A stretch of 64,000 nucleotides of DNA from an uncultured Paracoccaceae bacterium (GCA_947498415.1 CANMKB010000002.1:248001-312000); one strand, 5' to 3'. Positions 48,045 to 58,312 are shown, numbered from the stretch's first letter. Program-made: numbers and translations. Notes: generated from the sequence alone by a model not told the origin.

Positions 48045-50014
48045 TCCGCAGGCACCCCGGTTTTCGGTGCTTTGCGGGCACCAGCTGCGACGCGGTAACG
48101 TCGATCACTTAAGCTTAGCCCACCGCCAAGCGCCATCAGCGCACAGCCTATCCAAATCCAGTTGGTGAGTGGCTTGATATAGGTGCGCAGCGTATAGCCG
48201 CCGCCCTGCTGCGCATCACCGATCACAACATAGACGTCACGCCAAATGCGGTAATCAATCGCCGCCTCGGTGGTTGGCATCTTGGCAACGGGATAGATGC
48301 GTTTTTCCGGCTGAAGCAGCGCCAGCTCTTGCCCACCACGGCGCAGACGTACATCGGCCTTTGTGGTCAGGTAGTTTGGCCCCTGCTCATCCTGCACCTG
48401 TTCAAGCGTCAATTCATAGGCGCCCACAGTGAACGGTTGGTTGATCTGCGCAATGCGAATGTCGTCTTGCTCCCAAGCGGTCAACCCTGCAACGCCCAGC
48501 ATGGTAACGCCCAGCCCCGCGTGTGCGACGGCTTTGCCCCAATCGGCCCGTGGCAAGCGCATCAATCGCGAAAACCGTGGCCCAATGGGCCCACGCCCGG
48601 TGCGGCCAAACAGATCAACCGCAGCGCCCATCACAACCCAGCTTGCCAAGAACAGCCCGATTGGGCCCAGCAGGCTTTTCCCGCTTTGCAATGTCCAGGT
48701 CAGCCCGGCAATGGCCAAAGCCACCACAAACCACGGCAGCAACCGTTTCGCCGTACGCCCCACTTTCGCGCGTTTCCAGGGCAGCATCGCCCCCAAGGGC
48801 AAGACCAGCCCAAGGGCGATCATGAACGGTGTGAAAGCCTGATTGAAAAACGGAGGCCCAACGCTCAGCGTGCGCCCAAAGAACATGCCTGCAATCAAGG
48901 GCCAGATCGTGCCGATGAACACCACAAAACAAGCCACGGCCAACAGAATATTGTTCAGAACCAATGCACTCTCGCGGCTGACCATGCTGAAAATCCCTTT
49001 TGCCTCAAGCGCCGAGGCGCGGGCCGCAAAGAGCATCAACGCGCCACCAACAAAGACCGCAAGGATCGCCAGAATAAACACGCCGCGCTCTGGATCATTT
49101 GCAAAGGCATGAACCGAAGTGATCACGCCGGAGCGCACGATAAATGTGCCAATCAGCGAAAAGCCAAAAGCAAGGATCGCCAGCAGGATTGTCCAGCTTT
49201 TCAAACTTTCACGTTTTTCCACAACGATGGCGGAATGCAGCAACGCAGCCGCCAAAAGCCACGGCATAAACGAAGCGTTTTCGACCGGATCCCAAAACCA
49301 GAAACCGCCCCACCCCAATTCATAATAGGCCCACCAAGACCCCAGAGCGATGCCGATGGTCAGAAAGACCCAGGCAGCCAGTGTCCAAGGGCGCACCCAA
49401 CGGCCCCAAGCTGCATCAACGCGCCCTTCAATCAGGGCGGCCACAGCAAAGGAAAACGCCATGCTGAGGCCCACATAGCCTAGGTATAAAAACGGTGGGT
49501 GAAACGCCAAACCGGGGTCTTGCAGCAATGGGTTTAGACCGCGCCCATCAAAAGGCACGCTGTCCATGCGCTCAAACGGGTTGGACGTCAGCAGGATAAA
49601 GATAAAAAACGCCACAGCGACGGCCGACTGCACAGATAAGGCCCGGGCCCGCAACGTGGGTGGAAGATTTCCACCAAACCATGCCAAACAGGCGCCAAAT
49701 AGCGTCAGAATCAGCACCCATAACAGCATAGAACCTTCGTGGTTCCCCCAAACCCCGCTGATTTTATACAGCATGGGTTTTAACGTGTGCGAATTGGCAT
49801 AGACCAAACGCACAGAAAAGTCTGACACCACAAAGGCGTGGGTTAGCGCCACAAAGGCAAATCCCGTGAGCAAAAATTGTGCGGTTGCGGCTGGCTCGGC
49901 CAGCGCCATCCAACCGGGCAAGCGCCTGTGCGCTCCCACCATGGGCACAATGGATTGCACAACCGCGACAACCGCAGCGAGGATCAGGGCGAAATGGCCA
50001 AGTTCAGTCAACAT
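48041..50014 (-). CDS. ccmF: Haem lyase subunit CcmF
   Basis: A 657-residue multi-spanning inner-membrane protein that, with CcmH, transfers haem from CcmE to apocytochromes c. The WWD-type haem-handling segment is ELGWGGFWFWDPVENASFMPWLLA around residues 225-248. Conserved His-containing stretches such as WGNHEGSMLLWVLIL and DPGLAFHPPFLYLGYVG are present. It overlaps ccmH and is separated from ccmE by the endolysin/holin pair. Confidence 0.95.
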   Translation of the reverse strand: MLTELGHFALILAAVVAVVQSIVPMVGAHRRLPGWMALAEPAATAQFLLTGFAFVALTHAFVVSDFSVRLVYANSHTLKPMLYKISGVWGNHEGSMLLWVLILTLFGACLAWFGGNLPPTLRARALSVQSAVAVAFFIFILLTSNPFERMDSVPFDGRGLNPLLQDPGLAFHPPFLYLGYVGLSMAFSFAVAALIEGRVDAAWGRWVRPWTLAAWVFLTIGIALGSWWAYYELGWGGFWFWDPVENASFMPWLLAAALLHSAIVVEKRESLKSWTILLAILAFGFSLIGTFIVRSGVITSVHAFANDPERGVFILAILAVFVGGALMLFAARASALEAKGIFSMVSRESALVLNNILLAVACFVVFIGTIWPLIAGMFFGRTLSVGPPFFNQAFTPFMIALGLVLPLGAMLPWKRAKVGRTAKRLLPWFVVALAIAGLTWTLQSGKSLLGPIGLFLASWVVMGAAVDLFGRTGRGPIGPRFSRLMRLPRADWGKAVAHAGLGVTMLGVAGLTAWEQDDIRIAQINQPFTVGAYELTLEQVQDEQGPNYLTTKADVRLRRGGQELALLQPEKRIYPVAKMPTTEAAIDYRIWRDVYVVIGDAQQGGGYTLRTYIKPLTNWIWIGCALMALGGGLSLSDRRYRVAAGARKAPKTGVPAE

Positions 50015-50089
50015 GTTCTTGGATATACGCCTGTTGCCCGGTTAGGCCAATTCAAATCGCTGTGCAGCTGCGGCACAAAAGGTCGCGCA

Positions 50090-50602
50090 TCACATCGCGA
50101 CCTCACGCTGCCAATCCCGCAAAGCCGGATTGTCCCCCGTTTGAGGCTTGGCTTGTTTTTGCGGCTGCGACACGGTTTGAATACGGGCCAGGCTGTCTGC
50201 CATTTGTTGTTGAAACGCCTGCCCCTTTGCCTGATGCCGTGCGCCAAAGTAAAAACTCACAACAACACCGAGTAGCCACCAAAGCGGTTCTGGCACCAAG
50301 GCGATCCCCTGCATCCGAAGCGCAAAGCCATCTGGATCGACCATGGCCATCACAAAAAGCCCCAAACAGCCCAAGGCCATCATGGGCCGTGGCAAGCGAT
50401 TGACACCATCCATAAAACGATCAAAAGCACCGCGCGAGCCAGGCAAGAACTCTCCACTAAATTGAGTAAGCGCAGAGGCCTGATATTGGGAGGCGCGTAC
50501 CGAAGCCCCCTCAGAATTCTCACGAAACACCTCTGCTGTTTCTTTCAGAACGTTCCGGCTACCACCAAATATCAACTCAACAACCCGTGCAATCAGCCCC
50601 AT
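50090..50602 (-). CDS. GTA-type three-TM holin
   Basis: A 170-residue protein that resembles the Pfam family described as a holin of three membrane spans for gene-transfer-agent release (GTA_holin_3TM). It starts with an amphipathic segment (MGLIARVVELIFGGSRNVLKETAEVF) and has hydrophobic spans around PMMALGCLGLFVMAMVDP and PLWWLLGVVVSFYFGARH. It overlaps the endolysin gene by ten bases and lies 75 bases before ccmF. Its predicted role is to let the endolysin reach peptidoglycan in the few cells that lyse to release GTA particles. The assignment is by family resemblance. Confidence 0.78.
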   Translation of the reverse strand: MGLIARVVELIFGGSRNVLKETAEVFRENSEGASVRASQYQASALTQFSGEFLPGSRGAFDRFMDGVNRLPRPMMALGCLGLFVMAMVDPDGFALRMQGIALVPEPLWWLLGVVVSFYFGARHQAKGQAFQQQMADSLARIQTVSQPQKQAKPQTGDNPALRDWQREVAM

Positions 50603-51204
50603 GATGCCACCCTCTTTTCAAATTCGGACAAACTGAGATGATAACGCGGTGAGATGAACTCTTCGGCGCGTTTGATCCAGCCGCCTTTCCCACCGGATCG
50701 ACTCTTGGCATATTTGCGCGACGCGGGACGTCCATCCGCCAACCTAAAGTAGAAATTCCGACGTGCGATCCCATAGGCATCAACGATGTGTTTAGGTGCA
50801 AGGGCCACAGCGGTTTCACAGGCCGCAATGGTTTTCGGGCCAATGACCCCATCCGCCGTAACGGGCTGACCCATGTCCGTGAGCAAACGCTGCAATATCG
50901 TCACTGCCGCAGATCCTGCATTCACATACATATCAAAAACAGAGGCCTGAAGGACCTTTGGCAGCTGATCGATCTGAGGCTTGTGAAAGTAGTGTTTCAG
51001 AAACACATCCACAGCCTGCGCCCGTGTCAAACGCCGCAGATCGGCGATATCAACGCCCCCATCTTGATCTAGGTCGAGCCCAAGCCTCTGAAGAGTTAAC
51101 AGCGTCACGCCATGATTGGTGGCACCACCCGGATCATCTGGGTCATCCACAAACCCGCCTTCGCGTTTCAGAATATCTTGGGCAATCTCTTTCGGAGTTT
51201 TCAT
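50593..51204 (-). CDS. GH108-type N-acetylmuramidase (endolysin)
   Basis: A 203-residue peptidoglycan hydrolase. The GH108 catalytic Glu is E15 in the motif EGGFVDDPDDPGGATNHGVT. A peptidoglycan-binding helical domain with ADGVIGPKTIAACE follows at about 118-131. No signal peptide is visible, as expected for a holin-dependent endolysin. The ribosome-binding site GAGGTGAAAAC precedes the ATG. It is homologous in type to the GTA lysis endolysin of Rhodobacter capsulatus. A terminator behind ccmE (51335-51365) suggests the lysis genes have their own promoter in 51205-51330. Confidence 0.85.
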   Translation of the reverse strand: MKTPKEIAQDILKREGGFVDDPDDPGGATNHGVTLLTLQRLGLDLDQDGGVDIADLRRLTRAQAVDVFLKHYFHKPQIDQLPKVLQASVFDMYVNAGSAAVTILQRLLTDMGQPVTADGVIGPKTIAACETAVALAPKHIVDAYGIARRNFYFRLADGRPASRKYAKSRSGGKGGWIKRAEEFISPRYHLSLSEFEKRVASWG

Positions 51205-51334
51205 GTTTTCACCTCATGCGCTTTACACCAAAAGCCTGAGGGAGAGCTATTAACCCTGCGCCACTGCGCCGTCCGCCCCCTGTGCAACGCAAGATCGTCC
51301 CGACACAACCTGCCCAAAACCACGAGAGCCAAAC

Positions 51335-51365
51335 AAAAAGCGCCCCGGTCATGTCTGACCGGGGC
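51335..51365 (-). terminator. Intrinsic terminator of ccmE
   Basis: Perfect ten-base-pair stem GCCCCGGTCA/TGACCGGGGC with a four-base loop. Read leftward it is followed by GCTTTTTG. It isolates ccmE from the endolysin-holin-ccmF unit. Confidence 0.92.
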
Positions 51366-51387
51366 ACCGCTTAACGTCTTGGATCAA

Positions 51388-51831
51388 TCAGCTTTCGCTT
51401 TCCTGATACACACCCTGTTCCTTTAAGGCGTCTATCACCTCTTTGGGCATGTAAGTCTCATCATGTTTCGCAAGAATTTCAGAGGCTTCGAACACACCGT
51501 TGATGTACTTACCTGTGCCCACCATGCCCTGATTTTCTTCGAACAAATCAGGTAAAACACCTGCATAGCTTACAGGCACAGAGGCCCCGCCATCGGTGAC
51601 TGAAAAGGTGACAGCCTCGCCCTGACCGCGCACAAGTGATCCGTCTTCGACAAGGCCGCCGATGCGAAACACTTCGTTAGGTGCCGGAGGCTCTGCAACG
51701 ATATCGCTTGGAGACCGGAAGTAGTTAATCCCGTCCTTCATCGCCCATCCGATCAATGCCGTCGACAGCGCCAGCGCCACGACAGCAACGATGATCACCT
51801 GAATGCGTCTTTGCTTTTTCAGACCTTTCAT
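51388..51831 (-). CDS. ccmE: Haem chaperone CcmE
   Basis: A 147-residue membrane-anchored periplasmic protein that binds haem covalently and passes it to CcmF/CcmH. An N-terminal basic stretch and one membrane helix (VIIVAVVALALSTALIGWAM) precede the OB-fold. The haem-binding His is H123 in LAKHDETYMPKEV. The length is normal. It is followed by argC 32 bases upstream in the same direction. Confidence 0.95.
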   Translation of the reverse strand: MKGLKKQRRIQVIIVAVVALALSTALIGWAMKDGINYFRSPSDIVAEPPAPNEVFRIGGLVEDGSLVRGQGEAVTFSVTDGGASVPVSYAGVLPDLFEENQGMVGTGKYINGVFEASEILAKHDETYMPKEVIDALKEQGVYQESES

Positions 51832-51863
51832 CGCCCACTCCTTTGCCCAGATGGGCGATCACA

Positions 51864-52892
51864 CTAAGGGAAACACGGGGCCAACATCAGGCCTGCGGTT
51901 TCCTCTTCGCCCAGCATCAGGTTCGCGTTTTGCATCGCCTGCCCGCTTGAGCCTTTTGTCAAATTATCAAGCGCGGCCACCACGATGGCACGGCCCTCGA
52001 TGCGATCCTCAACAACACCAATGTGACAGAAGTTACTGCCACGCACGTGGCGCGTACTGGGGGCTTGGCCAAAGGGCAGCATTTGGATGAAAGGTTCGTC
52101 CGCATAAGCCTTGGCCAATGTGTCATATATAGTTTGCGCATCGCCCTGCACATAGACAGTGGCCAATATGCCGCGGTTGGCCGGCACCAAATGCGGCGTG
52201 AACTGCACTTTGACAGGGCGGCCAGCGATGGCCGAGAACTCTTGATCAAACTCACCAAGGTGGCGGTGTGTGCCGCCAAGCGCATAGGCGTGGTAGCCCT
52301 CGCTGAGTTCTGCGTGCAAAAGATTCTCTTTCAAAGAACGCCCGGCGCCAGACACGGCGCATTTCAGATCAAGAATGATCTGGTCCAGATCAATAACACC
52401 GGCCTCGATCAATGGGCGCAGCGCGTATTGGCCCGTGGCTGCGTTACAGCCAGTGCCCGCCACAAGACGTGCAGATTTAATCTCTTCGCGATAAAATTCG
52501 GTCAAGCCGTACACAGCCTCGGCTTGCTGTTCCAACGCGTCATGCTGACCGCCGTACCATTTCACATATTCTTCGGGATCACGCAGACGGAAATCTGCTG
52601 ATAAATCAACAACTTTCACCGTCTTAGGAAGGTCCCGGATCACCTTTTGGCTGGTCGCATGTGGCAGGCCACAGAACACCAAATCCACTTTATCAAAGTC
52701 GATCTGGTCAATGGTTACCAAATCTGGCAATGCCAAATGGCGCAGATGTGGGAACACATCAGCCATAGCCATACCGGCCTTTGAATTCGCGCCAAGGGCC
52801 ACGATTTCCATCGAAGGATGGGTTGCGATCAAACGAACAAGTTCTGCGCCTGTATAACCAGATGCACCCAGAATTGCAATTTTATGGGTCAT
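51864..52892 (-). CDS. argC: N-acetyl-gamma-glutamyl-phosphate reductase
   Basis: A 342-residue arginine-pathway enzyme. The N-terminal NADP motif is [19 protein letters not shown] and the catalytic Cys is in [16 protein letters not shown] His near the C-terminal [15 protein letters not shown] region is conserved. The length is normal. It probably shares a leftward transcript with ccmE. Confidence 0.95.
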   Translation of the reverse strand: MTHKIAILGASGYTGAELVRLIATHPSMEIVALGANSKAGMAMADVFPHLRHLALPDLVTIDQIDFDKVDLVFCGLPHATSQKVIRDLPKTVKVVDLSADFRLRDPEEYVKWYGGQHDALEQQAEAVYGLTEFYREEIKSARLVAGTGCNAATGQYALRPLIEAGVIDLDQIILDLKCAVSGAGRSLKENLLHAELSEGYHAYALGGTHRHLGEFDQEFSAIAGRPVKVQFTPHLVPANRGILATVYVQGDAQTIYDTLAKAYADEPFIQMLPFGQAPSTRHVRGSNFCHIGVVEDRIEGRAIVVAALDNLTKGSSGQAMQNANLMLGEEETAGLMLAPCFP

Positions 52893-52990
52893 GTCAGACC
52901 TTTCTTTTTGCGGCAGCAGACCCGCCGTGGACAGTTTCCCGCCCTGAACTGAAGATTTGCAAAGCTATTTACGGATCAAGTGGCAGCCAT

Positions 52991-53803
52991 TCAAGCCGCA
53001 GTAAACTCAATCTTTCGTCGCAAGAACTGCGTGGCACGGTCTGACACCCGTTTTGGATCACCTGTGGTGAGAAAGACGTTCTCGGTGCCCTCGCCCTGCA
53101 TCTTGGGATGACGGTCCAGATAATGCGCAAGGCTTTCAGCCACCAAGTTGGCCTGGCTGTACACCTGAACATCTGCTCCCAGGGCATCCTGAAAAATGTT
53201 TTCCATCAACGGATAGTGGGTGCAGCCCAGAATGGCGGCCTCGGGCGAAGGCATTTTACGTCGCAGTGCATCGACATGACTGCGCACAAGCGCCTCTGCC
53301 AAGATCAGATCGCCATCTTCGATGGCATCCACCACACCGCCACAGGCCTGCGCCTCGACATCCACGCCAATGGCGCGGAACGCCAACTCGCGTTGAAAGG
53401 CACGGCTTGCAACGGTCGCGGGTGTCGCAAACAGCGCCACATGTTTCACATCCACCTCGCGCGGCGGGCTGTTGTCGCCCCAGTTGCGTTCTGTCATCGC
53501 CTCGATCAGCGGTACAAACACACCCAGCGCCCGTTTGTTTTCGGGCAGCCAACTTTCCTGCATCCGGCGCAGGGCAGCAGCACTGGCCGTGTTGCAGGCA
53601 AGAATGACCAGATCGCAGCCCTCTTCCCACATGCGTTCGATGCTTTTGGTGGTTTTCTGAAAAATATCTTCGGCATCACGTACGCCATAGGGCGCGTGGG
53701 CATTGTCGCCAAAATACACCAGAGGTACATCTGGCAAACGCTTGCTGACCGCATCGTAGACTGTCAAACCGCCTAAGCCGCTATCGAAAATCCCTACTGC
53801 CAT
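52991..53803 (-). CDS. murI: Glutamate racemase
   Basis: A 270-residue cofactor-free racemase that makes D-glutamate for peptidoglycan. It starts [19 protein letters not shown], with the two catalytic Cys in [10 protein letters not shown] and [20 protein letters not shown] is the substrate-binding loop. It lies between argC and an acyltransferase gene, all leftward. Confidence 0.94.
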   Translation of the reverse strand: MAVGIFDSGLGGLTVYDAVSKRLPDVPLVYFGDNAHAPYGVRDAEDIFQKTTKSIERMWEEGCDLVILACNTASAAALRRMQESWLPENKRALGVFVPLIEAMTERNWGDNSPPREVDVKHVALFATPATVASRAFQRELAFRAIGVDVEAQACGGVVDAIEDGDLILAEALVRSHVDALRRKMPSPEAAILGCTHYPLMENIFQDALGADVQVYSQANLVAESLAHYLDRHPKMQGEGTENVFLTTGDPKRVSDRATQFLRRKIEFTAA

Positions 53804-53837
53804 GTCATCGCCCCTTTAGATCAACGCCTGTCGCATA

Positions 53838-54725
53838 TCATTGAGACCGCCGGTCCCGATATTTTTCCTCAAATTCAAACCCATAGGGCACTTTGGCCTT
53901 GGGCGTTGGGGACAAAGCATAGGTTTCTTGTCGTAAGAAGTCCATGAGGCGTTTGGTATCGTTTGCGCGGCTTTGAATAGCATTTGACGCAATGGGTTTG
54001 CCGATGATCACACGCACGGGTGTATCCACACGTTTTTTAAATTCACGGATCAAAAACCCCATACGCAACGTGAAATGCAGATGGCTTGCGACTTGAAACA
54101 GGCGCGAAGTGGTCCCGTCAAAATAGATTGGCACAACTTGCGCCTCTGATTTTGCAATCATTCGCGCGGTAAACCCGCGCCAGCCAGGATCAAGCGGAGG
54201 GCCAAAGGGTTTGGCTGCCGTGCTGACCGTACCGCCGGGAAAGATACCAATCGCCCCACCCTTGTTCAGATACTCCACAGCGGTCTTTCGAGTCTGCAAG
54301 TTCAGACGCAAGGCCTCTTTGGTTTCGTCAAAGCTCACCGGAAGTAAAATGCGGTTCAGGTCTTCGGCCTTGCGAAAAACCTGATTGGCCAAAATGCGAA
54401 AATCACCACGCGTTTCAGACAGGATATGTCCCATCATCAGCCCATCTAAAATGCCATAGGGGTGATTTGCCACCAAAACAAGCGGGCCATCTGTTGGGAT
54501 GTTTGCAAGTGATCCGCCCACGATCTCGAGGCTTAAGCCATAACGCCTAACCATCACATCCCAAAAATCGCGCCCCGCCCTGACGTCTTGGTCATAACCT
54601 GCGGCGCGTTTGATTAGGCGTAGCCGGCCCGTTGTGTTTTCCATCAAACGGATCATGGCCCGTCCGGCCTTGGTTTCGGCGGAATGGGCATAGCTGATAT
54701 CCCCAACAATGGCGCGATGTGACAC
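53838..54725 (-). CDS. Lysophospholipid acyltransferase family protein
   Basis: A 295-residue PlsC-like enzyme. Block I is NHPYGILDGL, block III IFPGGTVSTA (Gly where many have Glu), and VVPIYFDG is the acceptor-side block. It probably transfers an acyl chain to a lysophospholipid or ornithine lipid precursor; the acceptor is unknown. The GTG at 54725 follows GGAGGGTGAC and is chosen over a start ten codons upstream. A terminator just before it separates it from the indolepyruvate oxidoreductase gene. Confidence 0.83.
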   Translation of the reverse strand: MSHRAIVGDISYAHSAETKAGRAMIRLMENTTGRLRLIKRAAGYDQDVRAGRDFWDVMVRRYGLSLEIVGGSLANIPTDGPLVLVANHPYGILDGLMMGHILSETRGDFRILANQVFRKAEDLNRILLPVSFDETKEALRLNLQTRKTAVEYLNKGGAIGIFPGGTVSTAAKPFGPPLDPGWRGFTARMIAKSEAQVVPIYFDGTTSRLFQVASHLHFTLRMGFLIREFKKRVDTPVRVIIGKPIASNAIQSRANDTKRLMDFLRQETYALSPTPKAKVPYGFEFEEKYRDRRSQ

Positions 54726-54753
54726 GTCACCCTCCTCAACGCACGGCTCACAC

Positions 54754-54782
54754 AAAAACGGCCAGCCCAGCAGGGCCAGCCG
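54754..54782 (-). terminator. Intrinsic terminator of the indolepyruvate oxidoreductase gene
   Basis: Ten-base-pair stem (CGGCTGGCCC/GGGCTGGCCG, two G-T pairs, loop TGCT) followed on the minus strand by five T, about 50 bases after the stop at 54831. Confidence 0.85.
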
Positions 54783-54830
54783 TGTTCTAGGATAAAGAAT
54801 TTTTACACCAACTTGTAAAGGTGTTGCTGA

Positions 54831-57800
54831 TCACTCTGCTGCCTGTGGCAAGTCCTGTGTTGTGCGCAAGGCCGCCAAAAACTCTTCACGGCGCTTGGCG
54901 GCTTTGGTTTCATTGGCCTCTTTGACCGGGCCATAGCCTTTGACTTGCAAAGGCAGCTCTGCAAGGGCGATGGCCGCGTCATGGGCATCGGCCCCGTGTG
55001 ACGGCAGGATTTCGGCCATGTCAGCCTCATACTGCTTGATCAAGGCACGTTCCATTTTACGTTCTTGGGTTTTGCCAAAGATATCAAACGGGGTACCGCG
55101 CAGGCGTTTCATCTTCGCCAACAGCTTGAACCAGCGTATCATACCTTCGCCAAACTCACGTTTTTCTGGTCGCCCGTTTGATCCCATTTTTGAAATCATC
55201 GGAGGCGCCAGATGGAAGGTCATTTTGAAATCACCGTCAAACTGCGCTTCGGCTTTTTGTCGTGTTTCCAGATGCATACGCGCCACTTCGTATTCATCCT
55301 TGTAGGCCAGAAGCTTGTGATACCCCATGGCCACAGCCTCTTTCAGGCGCGCGTCCTGAATGCCATCCACCAATTTGCGATACTTCTTGGCCAAACCTTT
55401 GCCCTGATACTTGATCAGATGATCCGCACGGAAGGCAATTTTGTCTTCCAACGACTTCGGCGTTGCCGAAACGTTGGGGGCCAACATCGCTTGGGCATCG
55501 GCGGTGTGTTCCGCCGCCCAACGGCCCAGATCAAAGGCGCGTTGGTTTTCCGCCACCTTTTGCCCGTTCAACTCAATGGCTTTGAAAATCGCCTCACGGC
55601 TGACTGGGATTTGCCCCTTTTGCCAAGCGGCGCCAAAAATTATCATATTGGAATAGATGCTGTCGCCCATCATCACCCGCGCCAGCTCTGAGGCATTGAA
55701 CAACAACAGCCCCTCTTTCAGTCGCGCCTCAAGTTGAAGCGACAGGCGATCGCCCGGGATCTTGAATTCGGTGTTTCGGGTGAACTCACCCGTGATGATT
55801 TCATGGCTGTTCACCACCGCACCTGTACGGCCCGTGGATGTCAGGCCAAGGGTTTTGGCCCCCGCGCTCACCACCAAATCCCCACCGATCAGCGCATCAC
55901 ATTCCCCTGTTGCCACACGAATGGCGCTAATTTTGTCAGAGGTTTCCGCGATCCGGCAATGGATGTGCACCGCGCCGCCCTTTTGCGCGAGGCCTGCCAT
56001 TTCCATCATGCCGGCGGCTTTGCCATCAATCTGGGCCGCCTGCGCCAGCACCGCACCAATGGTCACAATCCCTGTGCCACCAACCCCTGTCATGACAACG
56101 TTGTGGGTCAGCTTGATGGGTTTGATCGCTGGCTCTGGCATATCCGGCAAGGTGAATTCCGCCGCCGCTTGTTTTTTGATATTTGCCCCCTCAACAGTCA
56201 CAAACGATGGGCAGAAACCATTCACGCAACTGAAGTCTTTGTTGCAGCTGGATTGATCAATGCCACGCTTACGGCCCAGTTCCGTTTCTACGGGCACAAT
56301 CGACACGCAGTTGGACTGCACGCCACAGTCTCCACAGCCTTCGCAGACGTCGGTATTGATAAACACCCGCTTGTCAGGGTCTGGGAAGGTTCCGCGCTTA
56401 CGGCGACGGCGTTTTTCATTGGCGCAGGTCTGCACGTAAACGATGGCAGAAACACCCTTGAAGGTGGTCATCTTATCTTGGACGGCCATGAACTCGGCAC
56501 GTTCATGCACCATCAAACCGGATGGGAAGGCAGACAGATCAATGTCTTCTTTTTCATCATAGACTAAGGCGATGTTTTGCACGCCCATGGCTTGCAGTTC
56601 GCGTGTGATTTGGGGCGCATCAATGCCTCCATCAATCGGCTGACCGCCGGTCATCGCAACCGCATCATTATAAAGGATTTTATAGGTGATGTTGGTCCCT
56701 GCGGCCAGGGCCGCGCGGATCGCCAGCGATCCAGAGTGGGTGTAGGTGCCGTCCCCCAAGTTCTGGAACAAATGGTCCCGTTTGGAAAACGGCGCTTCGC
56801 CCACCCAATTCACGCCCTCAGCCCCCATATGGGTAAAGCCTTCGGAGTTTCGATCCATCCACTGCACCATATAGTGACAGCCAATCCCTGCCCCCGCACG
56901 AGAGCCATCTGGAACACGCGTCGATGTATTGTGTGGACAGCCCGAACAGTAATGCGGCACGCGGTTGGCCAAATCTTCGGCGTTGTCGGCCCGTTGGGCG
57001 GCCTCCAGCGTATCAAGCCCGGCCTTGACGGCATCGGTGCCACGCCCTTCTTCGATCAAAATACCGCCGATCTTTTGTGCGATCATAATCGGATCAAGCG
57101 CCCCGCGGGTTGGGAATAGCTCTTCACGGCCCATGAGGCCTGCGCCGCCTTTGTACCAGCCATAAATGCGGCGCCCGCGACGATCATCAAAGATCGCCTC
57201 TTTCACCTGAACTTCGATCAGCTTGCGCTTTTCTTCGACGATCACAATCAGATCCAGCCCCTCGGCCCAATCATGAAAGCCCTTCATATCCAACGGAAAC
57301 GTCTGACCGATTTTATAGGTCGTAATGCCCAGACGCTCGGCCTCTGCTTCGTCGATGCCCAGCAGTGACATTGCATGGGTCAGGTCGAGCCAGTTTTTGC
57401 CCGCCGCTGCAAAACCGATTTTCGCACCGGGTTTGCCCCACATGCGTTTGTCCATCTTGTTGGCATGTGAAAACGCCTCAGCGGCGAAACGTTTGTAGTC
57501 GATCATCCGCGCTTCTTGGGCATGCGGCGTGTCAGGGGTGCGGATGTTCAGCCCACCGTCGGGCATGTCGAATTCCGGGATCACCACATTCATGCGATCA
57601 ATGCTGCCATCCACAACGGCGGTCGCCTCGATCGTGTCTTTCATGGTTTTCAGGCCAACCCAAACACCAGCAAACCGCGATAATGCGAGGCCATAGATGC
57701 CGTAATCAATGATTTCTTGCACGCCGGCGGGCGACACCACTGGCATATAGGCATCCACCAAGGCCCATTCAGATTGGTGCAACACGGTCGAGCTTTCGCC

Positions 57801-58247
57801 GGTGTGGTCATCGCCCAAAGCCATCAGCACACCGCCGTGTTTTGAGGTACCCGCCATATTGGCATGGCGCATCACGTCGCCTGACCGATCTACGCCGGGG
57901 CCTTTGCCGTACCAAAGGCCAAACACGCCATCGTATTTTCCTTCGCCCCGCATTTCAGCTTGCTGACTGCCCCAAATTGCGGTTGCGGCGAGATCTTCGT
58001 TCAAGCCTGATTGGAAAGTGACATTCGCCGGTTCAAGGTGTGATTTCGCGCGGGTCATGACGCTGTCGACGGCCCCCAGCGGCGAACCACGATATCCGGT
58101 GACAAACCCGGCTGTGTTCAGCCCTGCGGCCTCGTCACGGGCTTTCTGCGTCAGCATAAGGCGGACAAGTGCCTGCGTGCCGTTTAACAGCACCTGTCGT
58201 TTGGACAGGTCAAACTTATCGGATAACGAGACTTTCTGGATGCTCAT
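54831..58247 (-). CDS. Fused indolepyruvate ferredoxin oxidoreductase (IorA-IorB)
   Basis: A 1138-residue enzyme that oxidatively decarboxylates aryl pyruvates (from Trp, Phe, Tyr transamination) to acyl-CoA. The N-terminal pyrimidine-domain segment is GYRGSPLGAVDSVM. The TPP-binding middle domain has HYCSGCPHNTSTRVP. A ferredoxin-like Cys cluster reads CEGCGDCGVQSNC followed by CNKDFSCVNGFCPSF. The gamma domain starts TGVGGTGIVTIGAVLAQAA. The fusion is the usual proteobacterial form. A LysR gene is divergent, with a candidate operator at 58296. Confidence 0.93.
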   Translation of the reverse strand: MSIQKVSLSDKFDLSKRQVLLNGTQALVRLMLTQKARDEAAGLNTAGFVTGYRGSPLGAVDSVMTRAKSHLEPANVTFQSGLNEDLAATAIWGSQQAEMRGEGKYDGVFGLWYGKGPGVDRSGDVMRHANMAGTSKHGGVLMALGDDHTGESSTVLHQSEWALVDAYMPVVSPAGVQEIIDYGIYGLALSRFAGVWVGLKTMKDTIEATAVVDGSIDRMNVVIPEFDMPDGGLNIRTPDTPHAQEARMIDYKRFAAEAFSHANKMDKRMWGKPGAKIGFAAAGKNWLDLTHAMSLLGIDEAEAERLGITTYKIGQTFPLDMKGFHDWAEGLDLIVIVEEKRKLIEVQVKEAIFDDRRGRRIYGWYKGGAGLMGREELFPTRGALDPIMIAQKIGGILIEEGRGTDAVKAGLDTLEAAQRADNAEDLANRVPHYCSGCPHNTSTRVPDGSRAGAGIGCHYMVQWMDRNSEGFTHMGAEGVNWVGEAPFSKRDHLFQNLGDGTYTHSGSLAIRAALAAGTNITYKILYNDAVAMTGGQPIDGGIDAPQITRELQAMGVQNIALVYDEKEDIDLSAFPSGLMVHERAEFMAVQDKMTTFKGVSAIVYVQTCANEKRRRRKRGTFPDPDKRVFINTDVCEGCGDCGVQSNCVSIVPVETELGRKRGIDQSSCNKDFSCVNGFCPSFVTVEGANIKKQAAAEFTLPDMPEPAIKPIKLTHNVVMTGVGGTGIVTIGAVLAQAAQIDGKAAGMMEMAGLAQKGGAVHIHCRIAETSDKISAIRVATGECDALIGGDLVVSAGAKTLGLTSTGRTGAVVNSHEIITGEFTRNTEFKIPGDRLSLQLEARLKEGLLLFNASELARVMMGDSIYSNMIIFGAAWQKGQIPVSREAIFKAIELNGQKVAENQRAFDLGRWAAEHTADAQAMLAPNVSATPKSLEDKIAFRADHLIKYQGKGLAKKYRKLVDGIQDARLKEAVAMGYHKLLAYKDEYEVARMHLETRQKAEAQFDGDFKMTFHLAPPMISKMGSNGRPEKREFGEGMIRWFKLLAKMKRLRGTPFDIFGKTQERKMERALIKQYEADMAEILPSHGADAHDAAIALAELPLQVKGYGPVKEANETKAAKRREEFLAALRTTQDLPQAAE

Positions 58248-58295
58248 CTGGCTTCTCCCCTTGCAGCTCGATGATTAAAATATAGCACAATAATA

Positions 58296-58312
58296 GGTCA
58301 TCATTACTGACC
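58296..58312. promoter_or_regulatory. Candidate LysR operator
   Basis: GGTCA-N7-TGACC, a perfect dyad containing T-N11-A, the LysR-family binding pattern. It is centred in the 169-base gap between the divergent oxidoreductase and LysR genes. Confidence 0.55.

Noticed and set aside
48329..49483. A 384-codon + strand frame opposite ccmF
   Set aside because: It is antisense to a clearly conserved gene and is rich in Gln, Pro, Lys and His, as expected for the complement of a membrane-protein coding strand.
55734..56567. A 277-codon + strand frame opposite the indolepyruvate oxidoreductase
   Set aside because: Antisense shadow of a strongly supported conserved gene, without any recognisable family.
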